Of a stretch of DNA of 8,605 nucleotides, positions 1 to 5,748 are shown piece by piece (position 1 is the first letter of the stretch; each line of letters begins with the position of its first letter). The stretch spans positions 1 to 8,605 of the forward strand of contig JAFPWQ010000181.1 in the NCBI GenBank assembly GCA_017394925.1, written 5' to 3'. This DNA comes from Synergistaceae bacterium. GTDB lineage: Bacteria > Synergistota > Synergistia > Synergistales > Aminobacteriaceae. The position numbers were made by a program, and so were the translations under genes. Below the pieces are notes generated by a model, which worked only from the letters and a program-made list of their open reading frames with translations, searched no databases and had not been told where the DNA came from.

Positions 1-2
1 CA

Positions 3-143
3 ATCATGGAGAATCTCATGCTTGATATTGAGTATGAACTGCCTTCAATGCCTGAGAAATCAAAATCAGGAAAGAAGCTCGTAATCACTCCTGAGTTCGT
101 GCGTTCACAGGATACGCCTCTGAAAGAATTACTGCATGACTGA
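3..143 (+). CDS. clpX: ClpX, ATPase subunit of Clp protease (C-terminal fragment)
   Basis: Only the last 46 codons lie in the window; the gene begins to the left. The readable stretch contains ENLMLDIEYELPSMP, which matches the C-terminal AAA+ small domain of ClpX (family pattern: hydrophobic-LDIMYELPS), followed by a lysine-rich linker and the typical final strand KLVITPEFV. ClpX is the hexameric unfoldase that recognises tagged substrates and feeds them to ClpP in the cytoplasm. Its stop codon (141-143) lies inside engB, an 8-base overlap that suggests co-transcription and translational coupling. The identification rests on a short tail, but the pattern is distinctive. A different AAA+ protease subunit is the only real alternative. 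Confidence 0.82.
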   Translation: MMENLMLDIEYELPSMPEKSKSGKKLVITPEFVRSQDTPLKELLHD

Positions 144-750
144 AAAAAAAATTCTTTTCACTCACGCAAAGTTCGAGGCATCATGCTTTAAACCTGAGCA
201 GCTGATTCCAGAACAGGAATTAATACCAGAGATCGCAGTAGCAGGACGTTCAAACGTAGGCAAGTCGTCATTGATTAACGCCCTGCTGAATTCCAGGCTC
301 GCAAAGACAGGTCAGACTCCCGGCAAGACCAGAAGCATAAATTTTTACCGCATTGATATTCCAGATTCTAAATCATTCAGGCTCGTAGATCTTCCTGGTT
401 ACGGTTATGCGGCAAGAAGCAAAGATGAACGCAATGAATGGAATCGTCTTGTGTCGTCATACATGAGGAAGCGCGAATCATTAAAGCTTGTATTGCACCT
501 CGTTGATTTCCGTCATGGCCTGCTGAAAAATGATAAAGAGCTTCAGGAATGGATTCGTTCAAACGGAAAGAATATATTCGTAGTGTTCACGAAGGCAGAT
601 AAAATTGCACATGGAAAATGGAAATCAATGCGTGAAGAATATGTGAGAGCCGGAATGTATTCGTTCGACATGCCAATTATAACTTCATCGGAAAAAAGAG
701 AAGGCATTGATTCGCTTAGTGAATTTATCGTGAAATTTCTGAATGATTGA
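136..750 (+). CDS. engB: Ribosome biogenesis GTP-binding protein EngB/YsxC
   Basis: A 204-residue TRAFAC-class GTPase of normal family length. All G motifs are visible: G1 P-loop GRSNVGKSS at residues 37-45, G2 around T61-PGKT-65, G3 DLPGYG at 85-90, G4 TKAD at 152-155, and a G5-like SSEKREG near the C-terminus. The GRSNVGKSSLIN plus TPGKTRSINF combination is specific to the EngB (YihA/YsxC) subfamily. Members bind GTP and assist late assembly of the 50S subunit, and are often essential. The ATG at 136 lies inside the end of clpX with only a weak upstream purine stretch (AAAGAA), so translation is probably coupled to clpX. A terminator follows at 772-808 and closes this transcription unit before rpsB. 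Confidence 0.96.
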   Translation: MTEKKILFTHAKFEASCFKPEQLIPEQELIPEIAVAGRSNVGKSSLINALLNSRLAKTGQTPGKTRSINFYRIDIPDSKSFRLVDLPGYGYAARSKDERNEWNRLVSSYMRKRESLKLVLHLVDFRHGLLKNDKELQEWIRSNGKNIFVVFTKADKIAHGKWKSMREEYVRAGMYSFDMPIITSSEKREGIDSLSEFIVKFLND

Positions 751-771
751 ATGACATAATAAAAAATAATT

Positions 772-808
772 TCAGTCCTGTGATTAAATTCGCGGGACTG
801 ATTTTTTT
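772..808 (+). terminator. Intrinsic terminator after engB
   Basis: The arms TCAGTCCTG (772-780) and CGGGACTGA (793-801) form a 9-bp stem with one G-U wobble and a 12-nt loop, followed directly by seven T residues (802-808). An A-rich stretch at 761-770 could pair with the T-run, so weak termination on the opposite strand is possible. It separates the clpX-engB unit from rpsB. Confidence 0.88.
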
Positions 809-810
809 GC

Positions 811-821
811 TGTGATATACT
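811..821 (+). promoter_or_regulatory. Probable extended -10 promoter for rpsB-tsf
   Basis: TATACT at 816-821 matches the sigma-70 -10 consensus at five of six bases and is preceded by TG plus one base (813-815), the extended -10 signature. No convincing -35 box is found 16-18 bases upstream; that position falls in the terminator stem. Transcription would start near 828, giving a leader of about 110 nt. Its place just after a terminator and before a ribosomal protein gene supports the call, though it is a prediction from sequence only. Confidence 0.62.
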
Positions 822-827
822 AGCAGT

Positions 828-937
828 GCTTTAAAATTTCAAACGCTCATGTTCAAGTTAAAGGTGTCATGAAGAGAATCAAATCAACGTGATTAAGAGT
901 GAGCGAAGAATCAAACCTTTAAGGAGGAAAAATTTTT
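828..937 (+). promoter_or_regulatory. rpsB 5' leader with possible pseudoknot
   Basis: Two complementary pairs interlock in this non-coding leader. CGCTCA (844-849) can pair with TGAGCG (900-905), and TTAAAGGT (858-865) can pair with ACCTTTAA (915-922). The order A-B-A'-B' is that of an H-type pseudoknot. A small hairpin, AATCA (882-886) with TGATT (890-894), sits in the long connecting loop. The last arm runs into the Shine-Dalgarno site AAGGAGG (921-927), so folding could affect translation start. Autoregulation of rpsB by S2 through its leader is known in E. coli; whether this RNA does the same is inference. The 9-base direct repeat AGAATCAAA (875-883 and 907-915) is also present. Confidence 0.42.
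921..927 (+). promoter_or_regulatory. rpsB ribosome binding site
   Basis: AAGGAGG is a near-perfect Shine-Dalgarno sequence, 10 nt before the rpsB ATG at 938. Its first two bases are also the end of the possible leader stem at 915-922, which is why the site matters for regulation. Confidence 0.85.
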
Positions 938-1756
938 ATGGCAGTAGCAAGTATGAAGCAGCTTCTCGAATGCGGAGTGCATTTCGGACATCAGACACGC
1001 CGCTGGAATCCCAAGATGAAACCTTACATTTTCACCGAAAGAAACGGAGTATACATCATTGACCTTCAGAAGACAGTTAAAGGTCTTGACCGCGCATATG
1101 ATTTTATCCGTGAGACAGCAGCCGCCGGAGGACATGTATTATTCGTAGGGACAAAGAGACAGGCACAGGAAACGATTCGCGATGAGGCAACCAGATGCGG
1201 ACAGTTTTATATTAATCAGCGTTGGCTTGGGGGATTAATGACGAACTTCCCAACGATAAGACGCAGAATTTCACGTATGCTTGAGCTCAGGAAATACGAT
1301 GAAGAAGGCACATGGGAGAATTACACGAAGAAAGAGACAGCCGCATTAAAGAAAGAACAGCTGAAACTCGAAAAGTATCTCGGCGGAATTGCAAATATGA
1401 CATCAACCCCCGATGCAATTTTCCTGATTGACCCGAGACGCGAAGAGAATGCAATCGCAGAAGCAAGAAAGCTGCATATCCCCGTTGTATCAATCGTAGA
1501 TACGAATTGTGATCCCGAAATGGTAGATTATCCCATTCCCGGAAATGATGACGCAATCAGAGCGATTAAATTAATCACGGGCTTAATGGCCAATGCAGTA
1601 ATCGAAGGCAGACAGGGTGAAGATGCTGAGATAATCCCGGTGCAGGAACTCGGCGGAGAACCTACGATGACTGACGAAGAGCTTATGATGGCAGAACGTG
1701 AACGCCTCCATGAAGAGTATGAAGGCAACATAGACGACGAGACAATGGAGGACTAA
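938..1756 (+). CDS. rpsB: 30S ribosomal protein S2
   Basis: A 272-residue S2 protein. Both family signatures are visible: the N-terminal LLECGVHFGHQTRRWNPKM (residues 9-27) and the later segment beginning at LHIPVVSIVDTNCDPEMVDY and ending PIPGNDDA, which packs against the 16S rRNA. LFVGTKRQAQ and QRWLGGLMTNF are further S2 hallmarks. S2 is a late-binding protein between the head and body of the 30S subunit, needed for binding S1 and mRNA. The protein ends in a strongly acidic tail of about 40 residues, longer than in the 241-residue E. coli protein. tsf follows after 5 nt, the classical S2/EF-Ts pairing. Expression is likely driven by the promoter at 811-821 and may be controlled through the leader. 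Confidence 0.98.
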   Translation: MAVASMKQLLECGVHFGHQTRRWNPKMKPYIFTERNGVYIIDLQKTVKGLDRAYDFIRETAAAGGHVLFVGTKRQAQETIRDEATRCGQFYINQRWLGGLMTNFPTIRRRISRMLELRKYDEEGTWENYTKKETAALKKEQLKLEKYLGGIANMTSTPDAIFLIDPRREENAIAEARKLHIPVVSIVDTNCDPEMVDYPIPGNDDAIRAIKLITGLMANAVIEGRQGEDAEIIPVQELGGEPTMTDEELMMAERERLHEEYEGNIDDETMED

Positions 1757-1761
1757 TTATT

Positions 1762-2634
1762 ATGGCAGAGATTACAGCCGCAAAGGTAAAAGAATTACGC
1801 GAGCGCACAGGCTCAGGAATGATGGACTGCAAGAAAGCATTAGCCGAGACTAATGGCGACATGGAGAAGGCAATCGATTATCTTCGTGAAAAGGGACTCG
1901 CTAAGGCCGCAAAGAAAGCTGAACGTACAGCCTCAGACGGAAGAGTTTTTCATGTAGTGAGCAAGGACGGAAAACTCGGTGCAATGATTGAGCTTAACAG
2001 TGAAACAGATTTTGTTGCCAAGACTGACGAATTCAATGACTTAGGCAATAAGATTATTGCTCACCTTGCCGCAAAAGCATATCCAGATACGGCATCATTG
2101 CTTGCAAGCCTTCATGAATCAGGAAGCACGATTAATGACATGGTTACGGCAGTTATTGCCAAGCTCGGAGAAAATATTGTGCTGAAGAGATTCGCGAGAT
2201 TTGATTCAGCAAATGGAAGAGCATTCTGTTATATTCACAGCAACTATAAGGTCGGAGCATTGGCAGAACTCGTTGCTGAAGATTCAAAAGTTCTTGCGTC
2301 AGATGAATTTGCTGAACTCGGACATGAGATTTGTATGCAGATTGCCGCCGCAGCACCCGCATATCTTGTTCCTGAAGACGTACCCGAAGATGTTCTTGAT
2401 CGTGAGAGGGCAGTGTACCGTCAGCAGTTACTCGATGAGGGCAAACCTGCGGATAAGATTGAGAAAATCATTCCCGGCAAACTCAGAAAGTATTATGAGA
2501 CAACATGCCTTCTTGAGCAGGAATATATCCGTGATACAGACAAGAAAGTGAAAGATCTGATTGCAGAGGCAGGAAAGAAACTCGGAACAAAAATTACTGT
2601 GAAACGTTTTGAGCGTTTTGCAATCGGCGAGTAA
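1762..2634 (+). CDS. tsf: Translation elongation factor Ts
   Basis: A 290-residue EF-Ts of usual length. The N-terminal UBA-like domain (residues 4-45) carries ITAAKVKELRERTGSGMMDC and ends in REKGLAKA. It is followed by the core motif TDFVA (82-86), whose Asp and Phe insert into EF-Tu to displace magnesium and release GDP. The rest forms the dimerisation core and ends in ITVKRFERFAIGE, typical of the family. EF-Ts recharges EF-Tu with GTP during elongation in the cytoplasm. The ATG lies 5 nt after rpsB, with the Shine-Dalgarno site GGAGGA inside the last rpsB codons, so the two genes are co-transcribed and probably coupled. A terminator follows at 2652-2688. Confidence 0.98.
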   Translation: MAEITAAKVKELRERTGSGMMDCKKALAETNGDMEKAIDYLREKGLAKAAKKAERTASDGRVFHVVSKDGKLGAMIELNSETDFVAKTDEFNDLGNKIIAHLAAKAYPDTASLLASLHESGSTINDMVTAVIAKLGENIVLKRFARFDSANGRAFCYIHSNYKVGALAELVAEDSKVLASDEFAELGHEICMQIAAAAPAYLVPEDVPEDVLDRERAVYRQQLLDEGKPADKIEKIIPGKLRKYYETTCLLEQEYIRDTDKKVKDLIAEAGKKLGTKITVKRFERFAIGE

Positions 2635-2651
2635 TAAGAAAAAACAGAATT

Positions 2652-2688
2652 CCCAGTGTGAATTAAAAAATTTACGCTGGGTTTTTTT
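2652..2688 (+). terminator. Strong intrinsic terminator between tsf and pyrH
   Basis: CCCAGTGTGAATT (2652-2664) pairs with AATTTACGCTGGG (2669-2681) along 13 bp with two G-U wobbles and an AAAA loop, followed by seven T residues (2682-2688). The T-run ends 5 nt before the pyrH Shine-Dalgarno site GAGG (2694-2697) and 14 nt before its ATG, so the terminator effectively sits in the pyrH leader. Confidence 0.92.
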
Positions 2689-2702
2689 GTAACGAGGTAA
2701 GC

Positions 2703-3413
2703 ATGAAATACAAGAGAATATTATTGAAGCTCTCAGGTGAAGTATTAGCAGGAGATAATCACACGGGCTTAAACTTCGGGACAATCAGAGATTTTGCGCA
2801 GAATTTAGCCGATATTCGTAATGCAGGGATTGAGCTTTCAATGGTCATCGGCGGAGGCAACATGATTCGCGGACGTGATGCATTAGATTACGGAATGGAT
2901 CGAGTGCTTATTGACTCAATCGGCATGTTAGGCACCGTGATGAATGCATTAGCACTCAAGGCAGCACTTGAGACTCTGAATGTACCTTCTGAAGTGTTAT
3001 CGGCTGTAGGAATGCCCCCTGTCGCTGAATTATATAACCGTGAGAAGGCAAGAAAGTTACTTAGCACAGGCCATGTAGTATTTTTTGCGGCAGGTACAGG
3101 ACATCCGTTTTTCTCGACAGATACGGCAGCGGCATTAAGAGCGTCTGAGCTTGGTCTTGACTGTGTGATTAAAGCAACGAAAGTAAACGGGATTTATGAC
3201 AAAGACCCCGAAAAATTTTCTGATGCAAAGTTTCTTCCTGAACTGACATATAATGATGCAATATCACGAAATATTCAGGTCATGGATACGGCTGCGTTTG
3301 CGATATGCCGTGAGAACAAGATTCCCGTGTGGGTCATGAGCATTCACGATTCAAACTGGGTCAGGAATGTGATTGAAGGTGTGAAGACAGGAACAATCGT
3401 AAAGGAGGATTAA
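2703..3413 (+). CDS. pyrH: UMP kinase
   Basis: A 236-residue bacterial UMP kinase of the amino-acid-kinase fold, normal length. It converts UMP and ATP to UDP and ADP, the step that feeds UTP and CTP synthesis. Visible motifs are KLSGE (9-13) at the phosphate-binding site, VIGGGNMIRG (48-57) for UMP and phosphate binding, GMLGTVMNALAL in the hexamer interface region, GTGHPFFSTDTAA for UMP, and KATKVNGIYDKDP for ATP. Bacterial PyrH is a hexamer regulated by GTP and UTP, unlike eukaryotic UMP/CMP kinases. The Shine-Dalgarno site GAGG lies 5 nt before the ATG. No promoter fits between the upstream terminator and the start, so expression must come from read-through or from a promoter upstream within tsf. 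frr follows after 3 nt. Confidence 0.97.
   Translation: MKYKRILLKLSGEVLAGDNHTGLNFGTIRDFAQNLADIRNAGIELSMVIGGGNMIRGRDALDYGMDRVLIDSIGMLGTVMNALALKAALETLNVPSEVLSAVGMPPVAELYNREKARKLLSTGHVVFFAAGTGHPFFSTDTAAALRASELGLDCVIKATKVNGIYDKDPEKFSDAKFLPELTYNDAISRNIQVMDTAAFAICRENKIPVWVMSIHDSNWVRNVIEGVKTGTIVKED
3401..3408 (+). promoter_or_regulatory. frr ribosome binding site
   Basis: AAAGGAGG, inside the last codons of pyrH, is a strong Shine-Dalgarno site 8 nt before the frr ATG at 3417. It fixes the frr start and implies coupled translation with pyrH. Confidence 0.85.
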
Positions 3414-3416
3414 TTT

Positions 3417-3974
3417 ATGCCTGGTGATGAACTTGGAACGTTACGCGCAAACATGGACAAAGCAATATCGTTTTTGCAGAATGAGTATCTCTCAATCAGG
3501 ACAGGCCGCGCACATCCCGGATTAGTGAGCGACATCAAAGCGGATTACTACGGAACACCAACGGCGATAAAACAGCTTGCGAATATCACGATTCCAGAAG
3601 GCAGAGTGATTCAGATAGCCCCGTTCGATAAGACATGCTTAAAGGCAATGGAAAAAGCAATCTTAGCGGCCAATATAGGCATGACCCCTCAGAGCGACGG
3701 TACAGTTATTAGACTCACTCTCCCGGAATTAACGAAGGCAAGACGCGTTGAACTAACGAAGGTTGTTGCACGCAAAGCAGAAGAGTCAAAGGTCGTTATC
3801 CGCAATTACAGACGGGATACGATAGAGCTGCTCAAGAAACAGGAGAAGGCTTCGGAAATTACAGAGGATGATTTGAAGAAGCTGACGAAAGATGTTCAAG
3901 ACATAACCGACAGTTATATTAAGAAAATTGACGAGGTCTACAAGGTCAAGGAGAAAGAAATACTTGAAGACTGA
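3417..3974 (+). CDS. frr: Ribosome recycling factor
   Basis: A 185-residue ribosome recycling factor, matching the E. coli length of 185. The family motif SIRTGRAHPGL (residues 26-36) begins the three-helix bundle. The small beta domain contains YYGTPTAIKQLANITIPEGR, followed by the IQIAPFDKTCLKAMEKAI segment. The C-terminal helices carry the basic RNYRRD motif near the hinge, which contacts 23S rRNA, and the ITEDDLKKL stretch. Together with EF-G the protein splits post-termination ribosomes for reuse. It follows pyrH after 3 nt with its own strong ribosome binding site. The last 11 bases appear to be shared with the downstream nuclease gene. Confidence 0.97.
   Translation: MPGDELGTLRANMDKAISFLQNEYLSIRTGRAHPGLVSDIKADYYGTPTAIKQLANITIPEGRVIQIAPFDKTCLKAMEKAILAANIGMTPQSDGTVIRLTLPELTKARRVELTKVVARKAEESKVVIRNYRRDTIELLKKQEKASEITEDDLKKLTKDVQDITDSYIKKIDEVYKVKEKEILED
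3948..3953 (+). promoter_or_regulatory. Ribosome binding site that decides the nuclease start
   Basis: AAGGAG, inside the end of frr, lies 10 nt before the TTG at 3964. The other in-frame candidate, TTG at 3928, has no comparable purine block in front of it. No in-frame ATG precedes the conserved N-terminal region, so TTG 3964 is preferred. Confidence 0.55.
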
Positions 3975-4878
3975 TGAATATATTCTTGATGAGCCGTTCA
4001 ACAGGCTTAATGATGCATATTTCAAGTACGTATTAGCGTCTCCGGAACATAAGCACCTGACAATCAGCTTCATCAATGCTGTACTCAGTTATCAGCCGGA
4101 TGAAAATGAAGAGCCTGTTGTGATTAAAGATGTAGAATTTCTTGACCGTGAGACAGTGCCGTTTTCTGAGCATGACAAGATTCCGAGATTTGATATGTTT
4201 GCGCGTTCATCTGACGGAAGATTTTTTCACATTGAGGTGCAGAATATCCCGGAAAAACATTTCACTAAGAGGAGCTTGTATTACGCGTTTCTTGATTATA
4301 CTGGTCAGCTTCGCAAGGGGATTAGTTACAGTGAATTGAAGCCCGTAATATTTATCGGGATAATGAACTTCAGCTTATTCGGTGATTCATCAGACAACAC
4401 AGAATGGTATACGCTTCATAAGTTCCTGAATGTGAAGACGCATAAGAATAATTTCGAGGATGTTGCATTTCACATGATAGAAGTTCCTGTTTTGAGGCGG
4501 CACTTGAAAAAATCCGCTGCTGTTCCTGATTCAGATTTAGAGAAGCTGATGTGTTTCTGGGGATGCAGGAAAGGAGATAAACACATGAACGCTCTTGTAG
4601 ATGAAATAGCAGAAAAGAATTCAGACGTATCTGAAATGCTTGAGCTTGAAAAATTATTCAGAATGGATCCTTTGCTGATCAGGCGATACTTGATTGAAGA
4701 ACGTGCGCACATTGATTACGTAAACAACATGAAAGAATCCCGCGAAGAAGGACGCAATGAAGGACGCAATGAAGGACGCAGAGATTCGGCACGCAAGTTA
4801 CGTTTGCAGGGCATATTGTCAGATGAGCAGATAGCAGACGCTCTTGATATGCCCCTTGAAGTTGTGAAATCTCTATAG
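3964..4878 (+). CDS. Rpn-family PD-(D/E)XK nuclease / putative transposase
   Basis: About 304 residues from TTG 3964, or 316 from TTG 3928. It resembles the Rpn / PDDEXK_2 family (TIGR01784-type), whose studied E. coli members are DNA endonucleases that promote recombination. Visible features are an N-terminal LNDAYFKYVLAS block (the family often has ND-x-x-FK), then the catalytic core with Asp77 in PRFDMFA and Glu91-Val-Gln93 in HIEVQN, the D...ExQ variant of PD-(D/E)XK. Next come the YYAFLDYTGQL and KPVIFIGIMNFSLF segments, a charged helical region, a three-fold EGRN repeat (262-273), and a C-terminal helix-turn-helix-like end, SDEQIADALDMPLEVVKSL. The catalytic residues look intact, so it may be active. 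Its start overlaps frr by 11 bases. No flanking inverted repeats are evident, and codon use looks like that of its neighbours. Its biological role, whether selfish, recombination or defence, is unknown. Confidence 0.85.
   Translation: MKTDEYILDEPFNRLNDAYFKYVLASPEHKHLTISFINAVLSYQPDENEEPVVIKDVEFLDRETVPFSEHDKIPRFDMFARSSDGRFFHIEVQNIPEKHFTKRSLYYAFLDYTGQLRKGISYSELKPVIFIGIMNFSLFGDSSDNTEWYTLHKFLNVKTHKNNFEDVAFHMIEVPVLRRHLKKSAAVPDSDLEKLMCFWGCRKGDKHMNALVDEIAEKNSDVSEMLELEKLFRMDPLLIRRYLIEERAHIDYVNNMKESREEGRNEGRNEGRRDSARKLRLQGILSDEQIADALDMPLEVVKSL
4747..4780 (+). repeat. 12-bp tandem repeat, about three copies, inside the nuclease gene
   Basis: GAAGGACGCAAT occurs at 4747-4758 and 4759-4770, and a third copy at 4771-4782 differs only in its last two bases. 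It encodes EGRN-EGRN-EGRR. The unit is a multiple of three, so copy changes keep the frame. Short E-G-rich repeats just before the C-terminal helix-turn-helix-like end are typical of this nuclease family. Confidence 0.93.
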
Positions 4879-4904
4879 ACCTAAGCACGAAGAGAAAATA
4901 AAAC

Positions 4905-4912
4905 AGAGGTGA
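4905..4912 (+). promoter_or_regulatory. cheR ribosome binding site
   Basis: AGAGGTGA lies 10 nt before the cheR ATG at 4923, in the 44-nt gap after the nuclease gene. The gap holds no hairpin with a T-run and no clear promoter. Confidence 0.6.
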
Positions 4913-4922
4913 AAAATTTATC

Positions 4923-5723
4923 ATGGAAGAAAGAAGCCAGTATAATAGTCCGGGATACACGGCGTTCAAAGCAAAATTAAAGCGTTTAATCGGCATTGAT
5001 TTAAGCTCATACAAGGAACAGATTCACAGAAGAACTCATGAATTAATGTCGCGCTGGGGCTGCAAGACCTACGATGATTATTTTGACATGATGAACAAGG
5101 ACGAAAAGAAATTACGCGAGTTCTTAGATCATCTGACGATTAACGTATCGGAATTTTTCAGGAACAAAGAGCAATGGTGGAAACTGAGAGACAAATTGAT
5201 TCCTGAGCTGATAAAAAAACGCGGCACAAAAAGATTAAAGCTGTGGAGTGCAGGATGTGCAACAGGTGAAGAGCCGTATTCACTCGCAATTTTATCTGCT
5301 GTATGCGGACTCGATGCATATACACCTGTCTTGGCGGCAGACATAGATCAGGGAGCAATCGCAAAGGCACAGCAGGCAGTCTACAAGAAGACGCAATTAT
5401 TGAACGTTCCGCCTGAATATCTCAATAAGTATTTCACGCGCAGGGACGAAGCAACGTATGAAGTGAACGCGGACATAAAACGCAGAGTAACATTCAAGAA
5501 ATTCAACATGATTGAAGATCCGTTCGGTGCAAATTTCGATATTATTCTGTGCAGAAACGTCGTAATTTATTTCACGGCAGAGACCAAAGATAAACTCTAC
5601 CGCAAGTTCTTCGATGCACTTGCGCCCGGCGGATATTTCCTTGTCGGATCGACCGAGCAGATATTCGGCTATCAGAAAATGGGATTTGTCTCCGCGGGTC
5701 CGTTCCTGTACACACGAAGTTAA
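4923..5723 (+). CDS. cheR: CheR-type protein-glutamate O-methyltransferase
   Basis: A 266-residue protein with the full CheR architecture: an N-terminal helical domain (about residues 10-75) with the family motif TINVSEFFRN (72-81), and a C-terminal Rossmann-type methyltransferase domain. S-adenosylmethionine-binding motifs are WSAGCATGEEPYS (108-120) and ADID (139-142). The post-motif FDIILCRNVVIYF (205-217) contains the signature CRNV-x-IYF, and APGGYFLVGSTEQ closes the fold. CheR methylates glutamates on chemoreceptors for adaptation in chemotaxis. The length is closer to the 256-residue B. subtilis enzyme than to the enterobacterial one (about 286). No other chemotaxis gene is visible nearby, so it is either an orphan serving receptors encoded elsewhere or works on another target. 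hypA follows after 25 nt. Confidence 0.95.
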   Translation: MEERSQYNSPGYTAFKAKLKRLIGIDLSSYKEQIHRRTHELMSRWGCKTYDDYFDMMNKDEKKLREFLDHLTINVSEFFRNKEQWWKLRDKLIPELIKKRGTKRLKLWSAGCATGEEPYSLAILSAVCGLDAYTPVLAADIDQGAIAKAQQAVYKKTQLLNVPPEYLNKYFTRRDEATYEVNADIKRRVTFKKFNMIEDPFGANFDIILCRNVVIYFTAETKDKLYRKFFDALAPGGYFLVGSTEQIFGYQKMGFVSAGPFLYTRS

Positions 5724-5732
5724 ATTACACAA

Positions 5733-5739
5733 AAGGGGG
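5733..5739 (+). promoter_or_regulatory. Ribosome binding site that decides the hypA start
   Basis: AAGGGGG lies 9 nt before TTG 5749. The in-frame CTG at 5743 is too close to it. An upstream in-frame ATG at 5614 lies deep inside cheR and would add residues unlike any HypA, so TTG 5749 is the best start. Confidence 0.7.
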
Positions 5740-5748
5740 CGGCTGTCA

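Noticed and set aside
2201..2551. A 116-codon plus-strand frame inside tsf
   Set aside because: It is an alternative frame of a clearly conserved EF-Ts gene and has no start signal.
2614..2650. A possible pyrH promoter using TTGCAA (2618-2623) as a -35 box
   Set aside because: No acceptable -10 box lies 16-18 bases downstream.
2428..2784. A 118-codon minus-strand frame spanning the tsf end, the terminator and the pyrH start
   Set aside because: The terminator hairpin and two clear plus-strand genes explain this region, and the predicted protein resembles nothing I know.
3928..3963. An upstream TTG start for the nuclease gene
   Set aside because: It lacks a ribosome binding site and would add a very basic stretch that reads frr in another frame; TTG 3964 has AAGGAG at good spacing.
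3786..4076. A 96-codon minus-strand frame over the frr end and nuclease start
   Set aside because: Antisense to conserved frr codons, with no motif or start signal.
5614..5748. An upstream extension of hypA starting at ATG 5614
   Set aside because: It lies inside cheR in another frame, adds 45 residues unlike HypA, and ignores the ribosome binding site at 5733-5739.
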